Below are positions 7,381 to 13,867 of a DNA stretch of 21,688 bases, one piece after another. Origin of the DNA: JBLMZW01 sp050259035. Its GTDB lineage: Bacteria; Bacillota; Syntrophomonadia; Syntrophomonadales; DTU052. The notes under the pieces are model-generated. The model worked only from the letters and a program-made list of their open reading frames with translations, was not told where the DNA came from and ran no database searches. The position numbers were made by a program, and so were the translations under genes. Position 1 is the stretch's first letter. Every line of letters starts with the position of its first letter. Location: positions 1-21,688 of the forward strand of contig JBLMZW010000224.1 of assembly GCA_050259035.1 (NCBI GenBank), in the 5' to 3' direction.

Positions 7381-8070
7381 ATGAGCCAGTACCGCGATGA
7401 TTTACTATCCCCTTTGTTCGTTGTGTTTACATCCCTTTTTATTACCTGTCTTCTTATCTCCAACATAATTGCCTGTAAGATTATTCTGGTCTTTGGGTTA
7501 ACTGTTCCATCGTCGGTTATTCTGTTTCCGATAACTTATATTATTAGCGATGCGTTGACTGAAGTGTACGGGTTCGAAAGGGCACGCCTGGTTGTCTGGC
7601 TGGGATTTACTGCCAATATCTTTATGGTAATAATATTTATGACGGCTGTGTATTTACCCTACCCCGACTTCTGGAAAGGGCAGGAGGCATTTAAAGCCGT
7701 GCTTGGTTTTACACCGCGTCTGGTAGCAGCTTCTTTACCCGCTTATTTTTTGGGACAGATGTCAAATGCCGTGGTACTTTCGCGGATGAAGGTAGTTTTT
7801 GAAGGCAGTCCACTATGGACTAGAACTATTGGATCAACTATGGTGGGAGAAGGTGTTGACACCCTTATCTTTATAACCGTCGCTTTTTTGGGGACAGTGC
7901 CTTTAAAGGTTCTGGGTATCATGATTTTAGGTCAGTATATATGGAAGGTTGGCTATGAAGCTCTATTAACTCCCTTGACATATGCAGTTATAAGAAGGAT
8001 AAAAAAACACGAGGGTATTGATACCATTGACCGGGGAATAAGTTATAATTTGCTTAAATGGGGGAAATAA
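7381..8070 (+). CDS. Queuosine precursor transporter, YhhQ family
   Basis: The 229-aa product is a hydrophobic membrane protein with about six helices and the features of the YhhQ/DUF165 family: 'LLISNIIACKII' in helix 1, 'FPITYIISDALTEVYGFERAR' (first 20 residues are the family hallmark), 'GSTMVGEGVDTLIFITVAF' and 'ILGQYIWKVGYEALLTPLTYAVI'. Family members import 7-deazaguanine precursors (preQ0 or preQ1) for queuosine tRNA modification. The preQ1-I riboswitch immediately in front and queF overlapping behind strongly support that role. The ATG at 7381 uses the GAGGAGG that forms part of the aptamer. A salvage lifestyle for queuosine is suggested because queD, queE and queC are not nearby, but they could be elsewhere. 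Confidence 0.93.
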   Translation: MSQYRDDLLSPLFVVFTSLFITCLLISNIIACKIILVFGLTVPSSVILFPITYIISDALTEVYGFERARLVVWLGFTANIFMVIIFMTAVYLPYPDFWKGQEAFKAVLGFTPRLVAASLPAYFLGQMSNAVVLSRMKVVFEGSPLWTRTIGSTMVGEGVDTLIFITVAFLGTVPLKVLGIMILGQYIWKVGYEALLTPLTYAVIRRIKKHEGIDTIDRGISYNLLKWGK

Positions 8071-8072
8071 AA

Positions 8073-8471
8073 GTGGATTACGAATTTAACACCCTTGGTA
8101 AAGATGTCAGGAAACCCGTAAGAAACTTAGAGGTTTTTGCCTGTCCAGCCGGGGTAGAACAAGTGGTTTTGGAGAGCGAAGAGGTCACCAGCCTTTGCCC
8201 GGTAACCGGACAGCCGGATTGGGAGAGGGTCCGGATTGAATACGCTCCCGACCGGTTTTGCATCGAAAGTAAGAGCCTTAAACTATACCTCTGGAGTTTT
8301 CGTGAAGAAGGGACTTTTTGCGAGACATTGGCTTACACTATAGCCAACGATGTCTTCGAAGCCTGTAAACCTCGCTGGTGCCAGGTTACGATAACCCAAA
8401 GACCCCGAGGCGGCATCGGTATAACTGCCACAGCTCGTATGCCTATCAGGGACATGCAGCATTCAGAGTAG
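8073..8471 (+). CDS. queF: NADPH-dependent 7-cyano-7-deazaguanine reductase QueF
   Basis: QueF reduces the nitrile of preQ0 to the aminomethyl group of preQ1. This is the short, unimodular (YkvM-like) form. Counting from GTG 8073, the nucleophile C42 and proton donor D49 lie in 'SLCPVTGQPD', the NADPH/substrate segment 'ESKSLKLYLWSF' is at 65-76, and E84 is in 'GTFCETLAYTI'. The usual 'FHE' is 'FCE' here, so Cys83 replaces the common His. I prefer GTG 8073 (132 aa) over ATG 8058 because GGGGG at 8060-8064 gives 8 bases of spacing, whereas 8058 has no ribosome binding site. The gene overlaps or abuts the end of the transporter gene and should share its riboswitch-controlled mRNA. Confidence 0.93.
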   Translation: MDYEFNTLGKDVRKPVRNLEVFACPAGVEQVVLESEEVTSLCPVTGQPDWERVRIEYAPDRFCIESKSLKLYLWSFREEGTFCETLAYTIANDVFEACKPRWCQVTITQRPRGGIGITATARMPIRDMQHSE

Positions 8472-8495
8472 GTAAATTGCAGGGGGAGTGTTTCA

Positions 8496-8924
8496 GTGAA
8501 GTCTAGAGATAATGCAGCGACCTTCGACTTTGGAGACCTTAATAGCTTTCCCATACCAAACTGTTCAAAAACCATTCAATCAAGAATGGTTGAATATATT
8601 CCGGGAGAAGTACTTTCTTTGGCCTTTCCTGTGAAGGAAGAGTATACGAACCCCGCCGGGTCGATGCAGGGAGGATTCATTACCGCAGCCTTTGATAATA
8701 CCTTTGGCCCTCTTTGTCTGATGGCCGCCAAAACCGCAATGACCACGACTCTCAACCTGAATACCAGTTACCATCGCCCCATTTTTCCGGGGGATGAATT
8801 ATGTGTAAGAGCAGAAGTGATAACCAATGGCCGGACCACAATTTATATGACCGCCGAGGCTCGCAATCTGGAAGGCAAGTTGGTAGCTACCGCGAATACT
8901 ACCTATATTCATGTAAAACGATAG
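8496..8924 (+). CDS. PaaI-type hotdog-fold acyl-CoA thioesterase
   Basis: The 142-aa protein is a single hotdog domain. The active-site helix region 'NPAGSMQGGFITAAFDNTFG' (52-71) has the glycine-rich turn and acidic residue (D67) typical of PaaI/YbgC-like thioesterases, and the strand 'TTTLNLNTSYHRPIFPGDEL' is the usual second signature. Such enzymes hydrolyse acyl- or aryl-CoA thioesters; the substrate here is unknown. The GTG start at 8496 follows GGGGGAG (8482-8488) at 7 bases. It lies 24 bases after queF and may be cotranscribed, though a link to queuosine is not expected. Its stop is one base away from the stop of the convergent gntR gene, with no terminator between. Confidence 0.85.
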   Translation: MKSRDNAATFDFGDLNSFPIPNCSKTIQSRMVEYIPGEVLSLAFPVKEEYTNPAGSMQGGFITAAFDNTFGPLCLMAAKTAMTTTLNLNTSYHRPIFPGDELCVRAEVITNGRTTIYMTAEARNLEGKLVATANTTYIHVKR

Positions 8925-8925
8925 T

Positions 8926-9636
8926 CTATTTATAAGGAAAAGGGTCTTTGAAATTAGGGAAGACTTCGTTTCTGGCCCAGAGAAGATGCTCTTCCATAAG
9001 CTGAGCCGCTTCTTCATGCTGGCCGTTAATTATAAAATCAGCTAACTGACAGTGATGCTGCCAGGCAAGTTCATAATTACCCGGCTTTTCATGCAATGCC
9101 CCGGCATATCTCTCCAATATAATCCAGTAAGTATTGGCTATTCGGTGTAGAACGCTGCTGTGGGCCAGTCTACCGATTAACAGATGAAATTCTTTGTCCC
9201 ACTCCGCGAACCCATCTGTTACTTCTCTCATATTGAAGTCAACAAGTTCTTGGACTTCCTCGGGGGAAGCTCTATGGGTTGCCAGTTTGATCATAGCAAT
9301 CTCAATATAAATCACGGCCTCAAATACATCACGCAAGGATTCCAGATCCAAACCGTCTTCAAACATAAACTGGAACACAATGGATTCGATACTCATTGAC
9401 TCCCGGACGTTAATGAAAGCCCCTTCACCCTGCCGAATATCCACTACGCGCATTACCTCAAGGATTCGTAAAGCTTCGCGTATGGTAGAACGATTTACGT
9501 TTAAGATTTCTGCCAGTTCACGTTCCGGCGGTAGTTGATCATTGGCTTTAAAATGGCCTTTCCGAATAAGGTTTTGAATCTGGTTGGCTACCTCTTCGGG
9601 TAGGCTCCTTTTTTTTATTTCCTTATACATGCGCAT
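8926..9636 (-). CDS. GntR-family transcriptional regulator, FadR/FCD subfamily
   Basis: The 236-aa protein has an N-terminal winged helix-turn-helix: 'LPEEVANQIQNLI', then 'QLPPERELAEILNVNRSTIR' (34-53) and 'EALRILEVMRVVDIRQGEG'. The C-terminal all-helical FCD domain has the expected metal or effector residues D147, H151 ('DKEFH'), H194/H195 and H217 ('EEHLLWA'). FCD regulators usually bind a small carboxylate effector and repress neighbouring catabolic genes. Here the natural targets are the alcohol and aldehyde dehydrogenase genes upstream on the same strand, before which a consensus FadR-type site is present. I chose ATG 9636 because GGAGG is 10 bases away; ATG at 9630 would be 16 away. 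It appears to have its own promoter. Confidence 0.92.
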   Translation of the reverse strand: MRMYKEIKKRSLPEEVANQIQNLIRKGHFKANDQLPPERELAEILNVNRSTIREALRILEVMRVVDIRQGEGAFINVRESMSIESIVFQFMFEDGLDLESLRDVFEAVIYIEIAMIKLATHRASPEEVQELVDFNMREVTDGFAEWDKEFHLLIGRLAHSSVLHRIANTYWIILERYAGALHEKPGNYELAWQHHCQLADFIINGQHEEAAQLMEEHLLWARNEVFPNFKDPFPYK

Positions 9637-9672
9637 ATGCTGTTAACCTCCGGCAGAGTCGCGTTCCTATCT

Positions 9673-9701
9673 ATGATACTCCGAAGAACTTTGACAGGCA
9701 A
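9673..9701 (-). promoter_or_regulatory. Promoter of the gntR regulator gene
   Basis: On the minus strand a -35 box TTGCCT (9696-9701) and a -10 box TATCAT (9673-9678) are separated by 17 bases, just after the hairpin that follows the alcohol dehydrogenase gene. This suggests separate transcription of the regulator. Confidence 0.5.
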
Positions 9702-9702
9702 C

Positions 9703-9733
9703 CAAGGGGAAAGAATCAGATTCTTTCCCCTTG
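9703..9733 (-). terminator. Long hairpin downstream of the alcohol dehydrogenase gene
   Basis: CAAGGGGAAAGAA (9703-9715) pairs perfectly with TTCTTTCCCCTTG (9721-9733) around a 5-base loop; the symmetry continues inward to give a 31-base palindrome. It lies 15 bases after the end of the dehydrogenase gene, where a terminator is expected. Neither strand has a long T run afterwards, so it may be a weak terminator, an mRNA-end stabiliser or an operator next to the gntR promoter. Confidence 0.55.
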
Positions 9734-9748
9734 CCTATTTCGGTTGAA

Positions 9749-10933
9749 TTAGAAAGCGTCTTTTATACAATTGCGAATAATATCATCAGCCAGCGGGTAG
9801 AACAATCCAGAAGGGTCTAGTTTAATAGCCCAGAATAAAATTTCTTTGGCCGTATCATCAACCTCTACGGAGAATTTCGGTTTAGCACCGCATTGACGCT
9901 GCAGGTCGCGTACCAAATTGGTAACTTCTCCGATTAAATCTTCATCAGATTTGCCCGCGATATTTATATCGAAGGCCCGGGCCAATTCCTTGGCATGCGG
10001 CAGATAGTGCTTGGGATGATTATCCATCAGGATAGGAATCAAAACCGCATTGGCTTCGCCATGAGGAATCCTGAATTGCCCGCCGCAGGCATGTGCTACG
10101 TTATGTATCGGGTAGAAAAGACCCGACATGGAGAAACTCATAATTGCCATGTTACTGGCTACAAGCATCTTAGTACGAGCTTCCAGATTCTTGCCATCCT
10201 GTACAGCAATGGGCAGGAATTCCCTAATTAATCTTATAGCCTGAATAGCCAGAGCATCAATCATACAGTTGGTACCTGGCGAAGTCATACCCTCAATGGC
10301 ATGGGACAGGGCGTCAAAGCCGGTATCAGATGTAATTTTGGGAGGCAAGCCTATGGTGAAATCAGGATCAAGGAACGCATAATCCGCGGGAAGGTAAGGA
10401 TGCAAAAGGTCTCCCTTTATTTTTACTTCTTCATTATATATAACCGCTATAGGAGATGATTCTGAACCCGTTCCGGCGGTAGTTGCAACTGCAACATGCG
10501 GTATACCCAGGGGTTTTCCGCCGGGCCTAAGATAGGGACCAATATTTCCAGGCATAATTTCTTTGATATCGGTAACTTTCATACCCAGCATCGCCTTGAC
10601 CCCTTTTACGGAGTCCAGGACGCTGCCTCCGCCAACCGCCAGAAGACCATCCACGGCTAATTCGCGGCACCAACGCGCACAGTCATTGATCACTCGCATA
10701 ACAGCATCGGGCTCAATTTTATCGTAGATTCCTACTATCTTGGGCTGACCCTGAACTGCAAATATGTCGCATACCTGGTCTACGATGCCCGCATCAATCA
10801 ATCCCTTGTCAGTAATGAGACCGACACGCTGACATCCCATTTCACTAAAGCGTTCCGGAATGAAGGTTCTACATCCTGAACCAACCTCCACAATGCTCTG
10901 GTAATCCCACATAAAATATTTCGGAGCTGCCAT
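9749..10933 (-). CDS. Iron-containing (group III) alcohol dehydrogenase
   Basis: The 394-aa length is normal for the family. An NAD(P)-binding 'GGGSVLDSVKG' (101-111) and 'TTAGTGSES' (151-159) precede the metal site. D207 and H211 lie in 'FDALSHAIEG', while H277, H281 and H291 lie in 'PIHNVAHACGG' and 'IPHGEANAVLIP', the same spacing as in E. coli FucO. It interconverts an alcohol and its aldehyde or ketone; the specific substrate cannot be read from sequence. The start ATG has AAAGGGGG about 10 bases ahead. It lies 85 bases downstream of the aldehyde dehydrogenase gene, so together they could oxidise an alcohol to the acid, or one could make the aldehyde the other consumes. Confidence 0.93.
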   Translation of the reverse strand: MAAPKYFMWDYQSIVEVGSGCRTFIPERFSEMGCQRVGLITDKGLIDAGIVDQVCDIFAVQGQPKIVGIYDKIEPDAVMRVINDCARWCRELAVDGLLAVGGGSVLDSVKGVKAMLGMKVTDIKEIMPGNIGPYLRPGGKPLGIPHVAVATTAGTGSESSPIAVIYNEEVKIKGDLLHPYLPADYAFLDPDFTIGLPPKITSDTGFDALSHAIEGMTSPGTNCMIDALAIQAIRLIREFLPIAVQDGKNLEARTKMLVASNMAIMSFSMSGLFYPIHNVAHACGGQFRIPHGEANAVLIPILMDNHPKHYLPHAKELARAFDINIAGKSDEDLIGEVTNLVRDLQRQCGAKPKFSVEVDDTAKEILFWAIKLDPSGLFYPLADDIIRNCIKDAF

Positions 10934-10964
10934 TCTATAAATACCCCCTTTAAACCATTTCTGG

Positions 10965-10985
10965 TTGACCGGATATCCCGGTCAA
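10965..10985 (-). repeat. Inverted repeat between the two dehydrogenase genes
   Basis: TTGACCGG (10965-10972) and CCGGTCAA (10978-10985) form a perfect 8-bp dyad around ATATC in the 85-base gap. There is no T run, so it is more likely an mRNA-processing or stabilising hairpin, or a second protein-binding site, than a terminator. Confidence 0.5.
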
Positions 10986-11018
10986 TTAATCGGATAGGAA
11001 GTGGTAAATCAAAGCTCA

Positions 11019-12539
11019 CTATTTATTAGTTCCAATCAAGACACCCAGCAGTTTTTCACTGGCATCCGGGGTCAGGTCCTGGCAAATATGTTTTACTTCA
11101 CTATAGGCCATTAACGAATGATAACAGTTTTCACGGCCATAACCGCTCTGTTTATAGCCACCGAATGGGGCATCTGGCCTTAGTACGTGCCAGTTATTAA
11201 TCCAGACCGAACCAGTACGCAGACGAGTAGCAACCCTCTGCGCGCGGCTGGCGTTGGTGCTACACACTCCGCCGCCCAGACCGTACATGGAATCGTTGGC
11301 CATAGCGATAGCCTCTTCCTCATCGTCATAAGGAATAACGCATTGGACCGGGCCAAAAATCTCTTCCCGGGCCTGAGTCATCTGGTTGTTGCAGTTTACA
11401 AATATAGTTGGTTCAAAGAAGAACCCCTTTTCGTAAATACCTGAGTCAAGGACGTTCCCACCGTAGGCCAGTTGCGCACCTTCCTGTTTACCAATTTCCA
11501 CGTACCTTCTAATAGTATTCAATTGATCCTGATTGGCTATTGGTCCGAGGTCGGTATTTATATCCATTTGATCGCCAATGATCATTTTCTTAATCTTGGT
11601 TATCATTCGATCTACCAGTTCATCCTGCATCTTGCGGGGAACAAAAAGACGAGTTCCGGATTCACATACCTGACCGGTATGGAATAGAAAAGCCAGAAGA
11701 GACATGGTAGCAGCGACATCAAGGTCGGCATCATCAAGAACCACTACCGGGGATTTGCCTCCCAATTCCAGGGTAACGCGCTTTATGCTGTCGGCCGCCA
11801 TATGAGCGATATGTCGCCCAACCTCAGTCGAACCGGTAAAGCCAATCTTATCAATCTCGGGGTGAGAAGCCAGATGGTTTCCTATAGACGAACCAGGTCC
11901 GGTTACTACATTAAACACCCCGTCGGGAAGACCGGCATCCTTAAGGATTTTAGCCAATTCCAGAGTAGTTACCGGGGTGATACTGGCTGGTTTCATCACC
12001 AGACTGTTGCCCATTGCCAGGGCGGGGGCAATTTTATACATGGCAAGAATCATAGGGAAATTCCACGGGGTGATACCGGCACAGACTCCTATAGGCTCCC
12101 TCTTCCAATATGTATGCATGGGAGCTACCCAGGGAGGCGAGAAAAAGGTGTGTTCCACCCGGGGCATTTCTTTAAGAATCATAGCCGCAAGCAATAATGA
12201 AGCTCCTACTTCTGCTGCGTCCACGCTCATGGTACGGCGAATGGTTGCACCTGAAGTAAGAGATTCGAGGTAGGCCATACGCTCTTTGCTGGCAACAAAA
12301 AGCATGGCGGCATTCATTAAAACCTCCGCTCGTTCTTCAACTGACTTATTAGCCCAAACGCCGGATTCAAAAGATGCCCGGGCTGAAGCTACAGCGCGGT
12401 CAACATCATCCAGGCTGCCTCTGGGCACCCGGGCTACTACCTCACGGGTTCCGGGGTTAATTACATCCATCATTTCGCCAGAGGAACCCGGGGTCCATTG
12501 CCCGTCGATGAAATGTTGGTACTCCATGACTTCAAACAT
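11019..12539 (-). CDS. NAD(P)-dependent aldehyde dehydrogenase
   Basis: The product is a full-length member of the aldehyde dehydrogenase superfamily: 506 aa counted from my chosen start. It shows 'ITPWNFPM' with the oxyanion Asn160, cofactor loop 'GFTGSTEVG', general base E258 in 'LELGGKSP', nucleophile C292 in 'GQVCESGTRL', and the conserved 'EEIFGPVQ' and 'PFGGYKQSGYGRE'. It oxidises an aldehyde to the free acid; the Glu base argues for a hydrolytic rather than CoA-acylating enzyme. ATG 12539 is favoured because GGGGAGG lies 7 bases upstream, while ATG 12545 would be only one base from it. It is the first gene of a unit with the alcohol dehydrogenase, and a FadR-type operator lies 59 bases upstream of the start. 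Confidence 0.94.
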   Translation of the reverse strand: MFEVMEYQHFIDGQWTPGSSGEMMDVINPGTREVVARVPRGSLDDVDRAVASARASFESGVWANKSVEERAEVLMNAAMLFVASKERMAYLESLTSGATIRRTMSVDAAEVGASLLLAAMILKEMPRVEHTFFSPPWVAPMHTYWKREPIGVCAGITPWNFPMILAMYKIAPALAMGNSLVMKPASITPVTTLELAKILKDAGLPDGVFNVVTGPGSSIGNHLASHPEIDKIGFTGSTEVGRHIAHMAADSIKRVTLELGGKSPVVVLDDADLDVAATMSLLAFLFHTGQVCESGTRLFVPRKMQDELVDRMITKIKKMIIGDQMDINTDLGPIANQDQLNTIRRYVEIGKQEGAQLAYGGNVLDSGIYEKGFFFEPTIFVNCNNQMTQAREEIFGPVQCVIPYDDEEEAIAMANDSMYGLGGGVCSTNASRAQRVATRLRTGSVWINNWHVLRPDAPFGGYKQSGYGRENCYHSLMAYSEVKHICQDLTPDASEKLLGVLIGTNK

Positions 12540-12597
12540 CAACATACCTCCCCTTTTTAGCTGGAATAACCAGAAAATTACAGGTCCGCTGCTCCGG

Positions 12598-12608
12598 TGG
12601 TCGGACCA
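12598..12608. promoter_or_regulatory. Candidate FadR/GntR-family operator upstream of the aldehyde dehydrogenase gene
   Basis: TGGTCGGACCA fits the TNGTNNNACNA consensus reported for FadR-subfamily GntR regulators at every fixed position; the dyad extends to GTGGTCGGACCAC (12597-12609). A possible minus-strand promoter lies just upstream (-35 TTGAAA near 12640, weak -10 TAGTTT), which would place the site at or after the transcription start, suitable for repression. The FCD-type regulator encoded at 8926-9636 is the obvious candidate to bind it. Confidence 0.55.
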
Positions 12609-12692
12609 CTAAATTAAAACTAGCATATTTTAGAAGGCGATTTCAACAAAAAAAAGACGAAGGCCAAAATAACTCAATATATTCGGCGGCGC

Positions 12693-12720
12693 TTGACTTT
12701 AAGAGGGTTCTTGTGATAAC
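12693..12720 (+). promoter_or_regulatory. Promoter of the rplU operon
   Basis: A -35 box TTGACT (12693-12698), 16 bases of spacing, then GATAAC (12715-12720) preceded by the extended element TG. The predicted start near 12727 begins the structured rplU leader. Confidence 0.6.
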
Positions 12721-12728
12721 CTTCTGTT

Positions 12729-12812
12729 GTTGGTTGCACATTTAACGCAACCGCGTGGTCCGGGTTTTTAAATGCACTAAGTGCTACCTGGGATCAGCGA
12801 GTCTCATAAATG
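12729..12812 (+). ncRNA. Structured 5' leader of rplU, resembling an L21 leader
   Basis: Two hairpins precede rplU: GGTTGC/GCAACC around a 9-base loop (12731-12751), and an imperfect longer arm pairing CCGGGT with ACCTGG (one G-U) that encloses GCAC-TAA-GTGC. Structured L21 leaders are known in Firmicutes at this place and are thought to mediate autoregulation by the ribosomal protein. I could not compare it with the covariance model, so the class is inferred from position and structure. Confidence 0.55.
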
Positions 12813-12828
12813 TGGAGGTGTTAGATAA

Positions 12829-13140
12829 TTGTATGCTGTTTTTCTAACCGGTGGTAAACAGTACCGGGTTCAGGAAGGTGAAGTCCTGAAAATTGAAAAA
12901 GTCGATGGGGAAATCGGTGATACCATCGAATTCGATCAGGTACTGGCCGTCAAAGATGGTGAAACGTTAAAAGTCGGCAACCCGCTGGTAAGCGGTGCCA
13001 AGGTTCAGGCGAAGGTTTTGCTCCAGGACAAAGACCGTAAGATAATTGTTTTCAAGTACAAGGCAAAAAAGAATTACCGGAGAAAAAGAGGCCATCGCCA
13101 GCCGTTTACCCGGATTGTTGTTGAGAAAATAATATCTTAA
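12829..13140 (+). CDS. rplU: 50S ribosomal protein L21
   Basis: The 103-aa protein begins 'MYAVFLTGGKQYRVQEGEVL', the standard L21 N-terminus, and ends with the basic segment 'YKAKKNYRRKRGHRQPFT', which binds 23S rRNA. The start is TTG at 12829, fixed by homology and by GGAGG at 12814-12818 with 10 bases of spacing; the nearby ATG at 12833 is out of frame. It is followed two bases later by prp and then rpmA, the standard Bacillota order, with a structured leader in front. Confidence 0.97.
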   Translation: MYAVFLTGGKQYRVQEGEVLKIEKVDGEIGDTIEFDQVLAVKDGETLKVGNPLVSGAKVQAKVLLQDKDRKIIVFKYKAKKNYRRKRGHRQPFTRIVVEKIIS

Positions 13141-13142
13141 AC

Positions 13143-13475
13143 ATGGTAACCATTGAGATACTGAAAGACTCTGAGGACTCGACTGTGGCTTTCCGGGTCG
13201 AAGGTCATGCCGGGTTCGGTGAATCCGGGGAAGATATCATTTGTGCCGGGGTTTCGGCAGTTACTCAAACCGCTCTGGTAGGACTACTGAAGTACCTCGA
13301 CAAAAAACCTGTACATCAACGTAAACCTGGATTATTAGCCTGTTCTCTGCCAGAGGACCTTGGTCATGAAGACGCTCAAAAGGCTAAATTCATACTGGGT
13401 ACCATGGAAGAGGGACTGAAAGAAATAGAACACAGCCACGGAGAGTTCGTGGAACTTGTAATCAGGAGGTGTTAA
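13143..13475 (+). CDS. prp: Ribosomal-processing cysteine protease Prp (YsxB)
   Basis: Prp removes the N-terminal extension of ribosomal protein L27. The 110-aa protein has the catalytic pair H22 in 'VEGHAGFGESG' and C34 in 'DIICAGVSAV', the same positions as in Staphylococcus aureus Prp. It lies between rplU and rpmA, the gene of its substrate, as usual. The ATG at 13143 has no good ribosome binding site and is only two bases after the rplU stop, so translational coupling is likely. The L27 encoded next door has the matching cleavage sequence. Confidence 0.95.
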   Translation: MVTIEILKDSEDSTVAFRVEGHAGFGESGEDIICAGVSAVTQTALVGLLKYLDKKPVHQRKPGLLACSLPEDLGHEDAQKAKFILGTMEEGLKEIEHSHGEFVELVIRRC

Positions 13476-13477
13476 TT

Positions 13478-13771
13478 TTGTTTGGCATAGATCTTCAATT
13501 ATTTGCTCATAAAAAAGGTGTGGGTAGTTCCCGTAACGGAAGAGACAGCGAATCTAAACGCCTGGGAGTCAAGAAATATGATGGTCAGGTGGTTAGAGCC
13601 GGAAATATTCTGGTTCGGCAGCGGGGAACTAAAATCCACCCGGGAAATAACGTGGGTATAGGCGGCGATGATACGTTGTTTGCCACAGCCGACGGATATG
13701 TTAAGTTTGAAAGAAGAGGCAAGGATAAGAAACAGGTAAGTGTCTACCCGGTTGAAGAAATGACCATGTAA
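13478..13771 (+). CDS. rpmA: 50S ribosomal protein L27 with Prp-cleaved N-terminal extension
   Basis: The protein is 97 aa from TTG 13478, which has AGGAGGTG (13464-13471) at 6 bases; the GTG at 13469 lies within that ribosome binding site. It begins 'MFGIDLQLFAHKKGVGSSRN'. In Firmicutes, Prp cuts after the Phe of such 'LQxF' sequences, exposing the AHKKG end that reaches the peptidyl-transferase centre. The rest ('GQVVRAGNILVRQRGTKIHP', 'GDDTLFATADGYVKFER') is typical L27. The ribosome binding site overlaps the end of prp. A strong terminator follows at 13802. Confidence 0.97.
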   Translation: MFGIDLQLFAHKKGVGSSRNGRDSESKRLGVKKYDGQVVRAGNILVRQRGTKIHPGNNVGIGGDDTLFATADGYVKFERRGKDKKQVSVYPVEEMTM

Positions 13772-13801
13772 CAATCGAAATTATAAAGAAGACTAATAAG
13801 C

Positions 13802-13830
13802 ACCCCTGGATCAATCCAGGGGTTGTTTTT
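13802..13830 (+). terminator. Intrinsic terminator after rpmA
   Basis: A 9-bp stem ACCCCTGGA (13802-13810) and TCCAGGGGT (13815-13823) with a TCAA loop is followed by TGTTTTT. It ends the rplU-prp-rpmA unit, although some readthrough into the spo0B-like gene and obg is likely, since no strong promoter is clear between. Confidence 0.88.
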
Positions 13831-13867
13831 AATAGAGCGGATATTTGTTTATAATGGAGCGGATATA

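Noticed and set aside
11802..12612. Plus-strand frames of 98-131 codons opposite the aldehyde dehydrogenase gene
   Set aside because: They are shadows of a full-length gene with all catalytic residues.
13835..13866. Direct repeat GAGCGGATAT (13835-13844 and 13857-13866) with TATAAT between, as a promoter or operator before the spo0B-like gene
   Set aside because: No -35 box lies at proper spacing, and a start from that -10 would cut off the ribosome binding site; probably coincidental.
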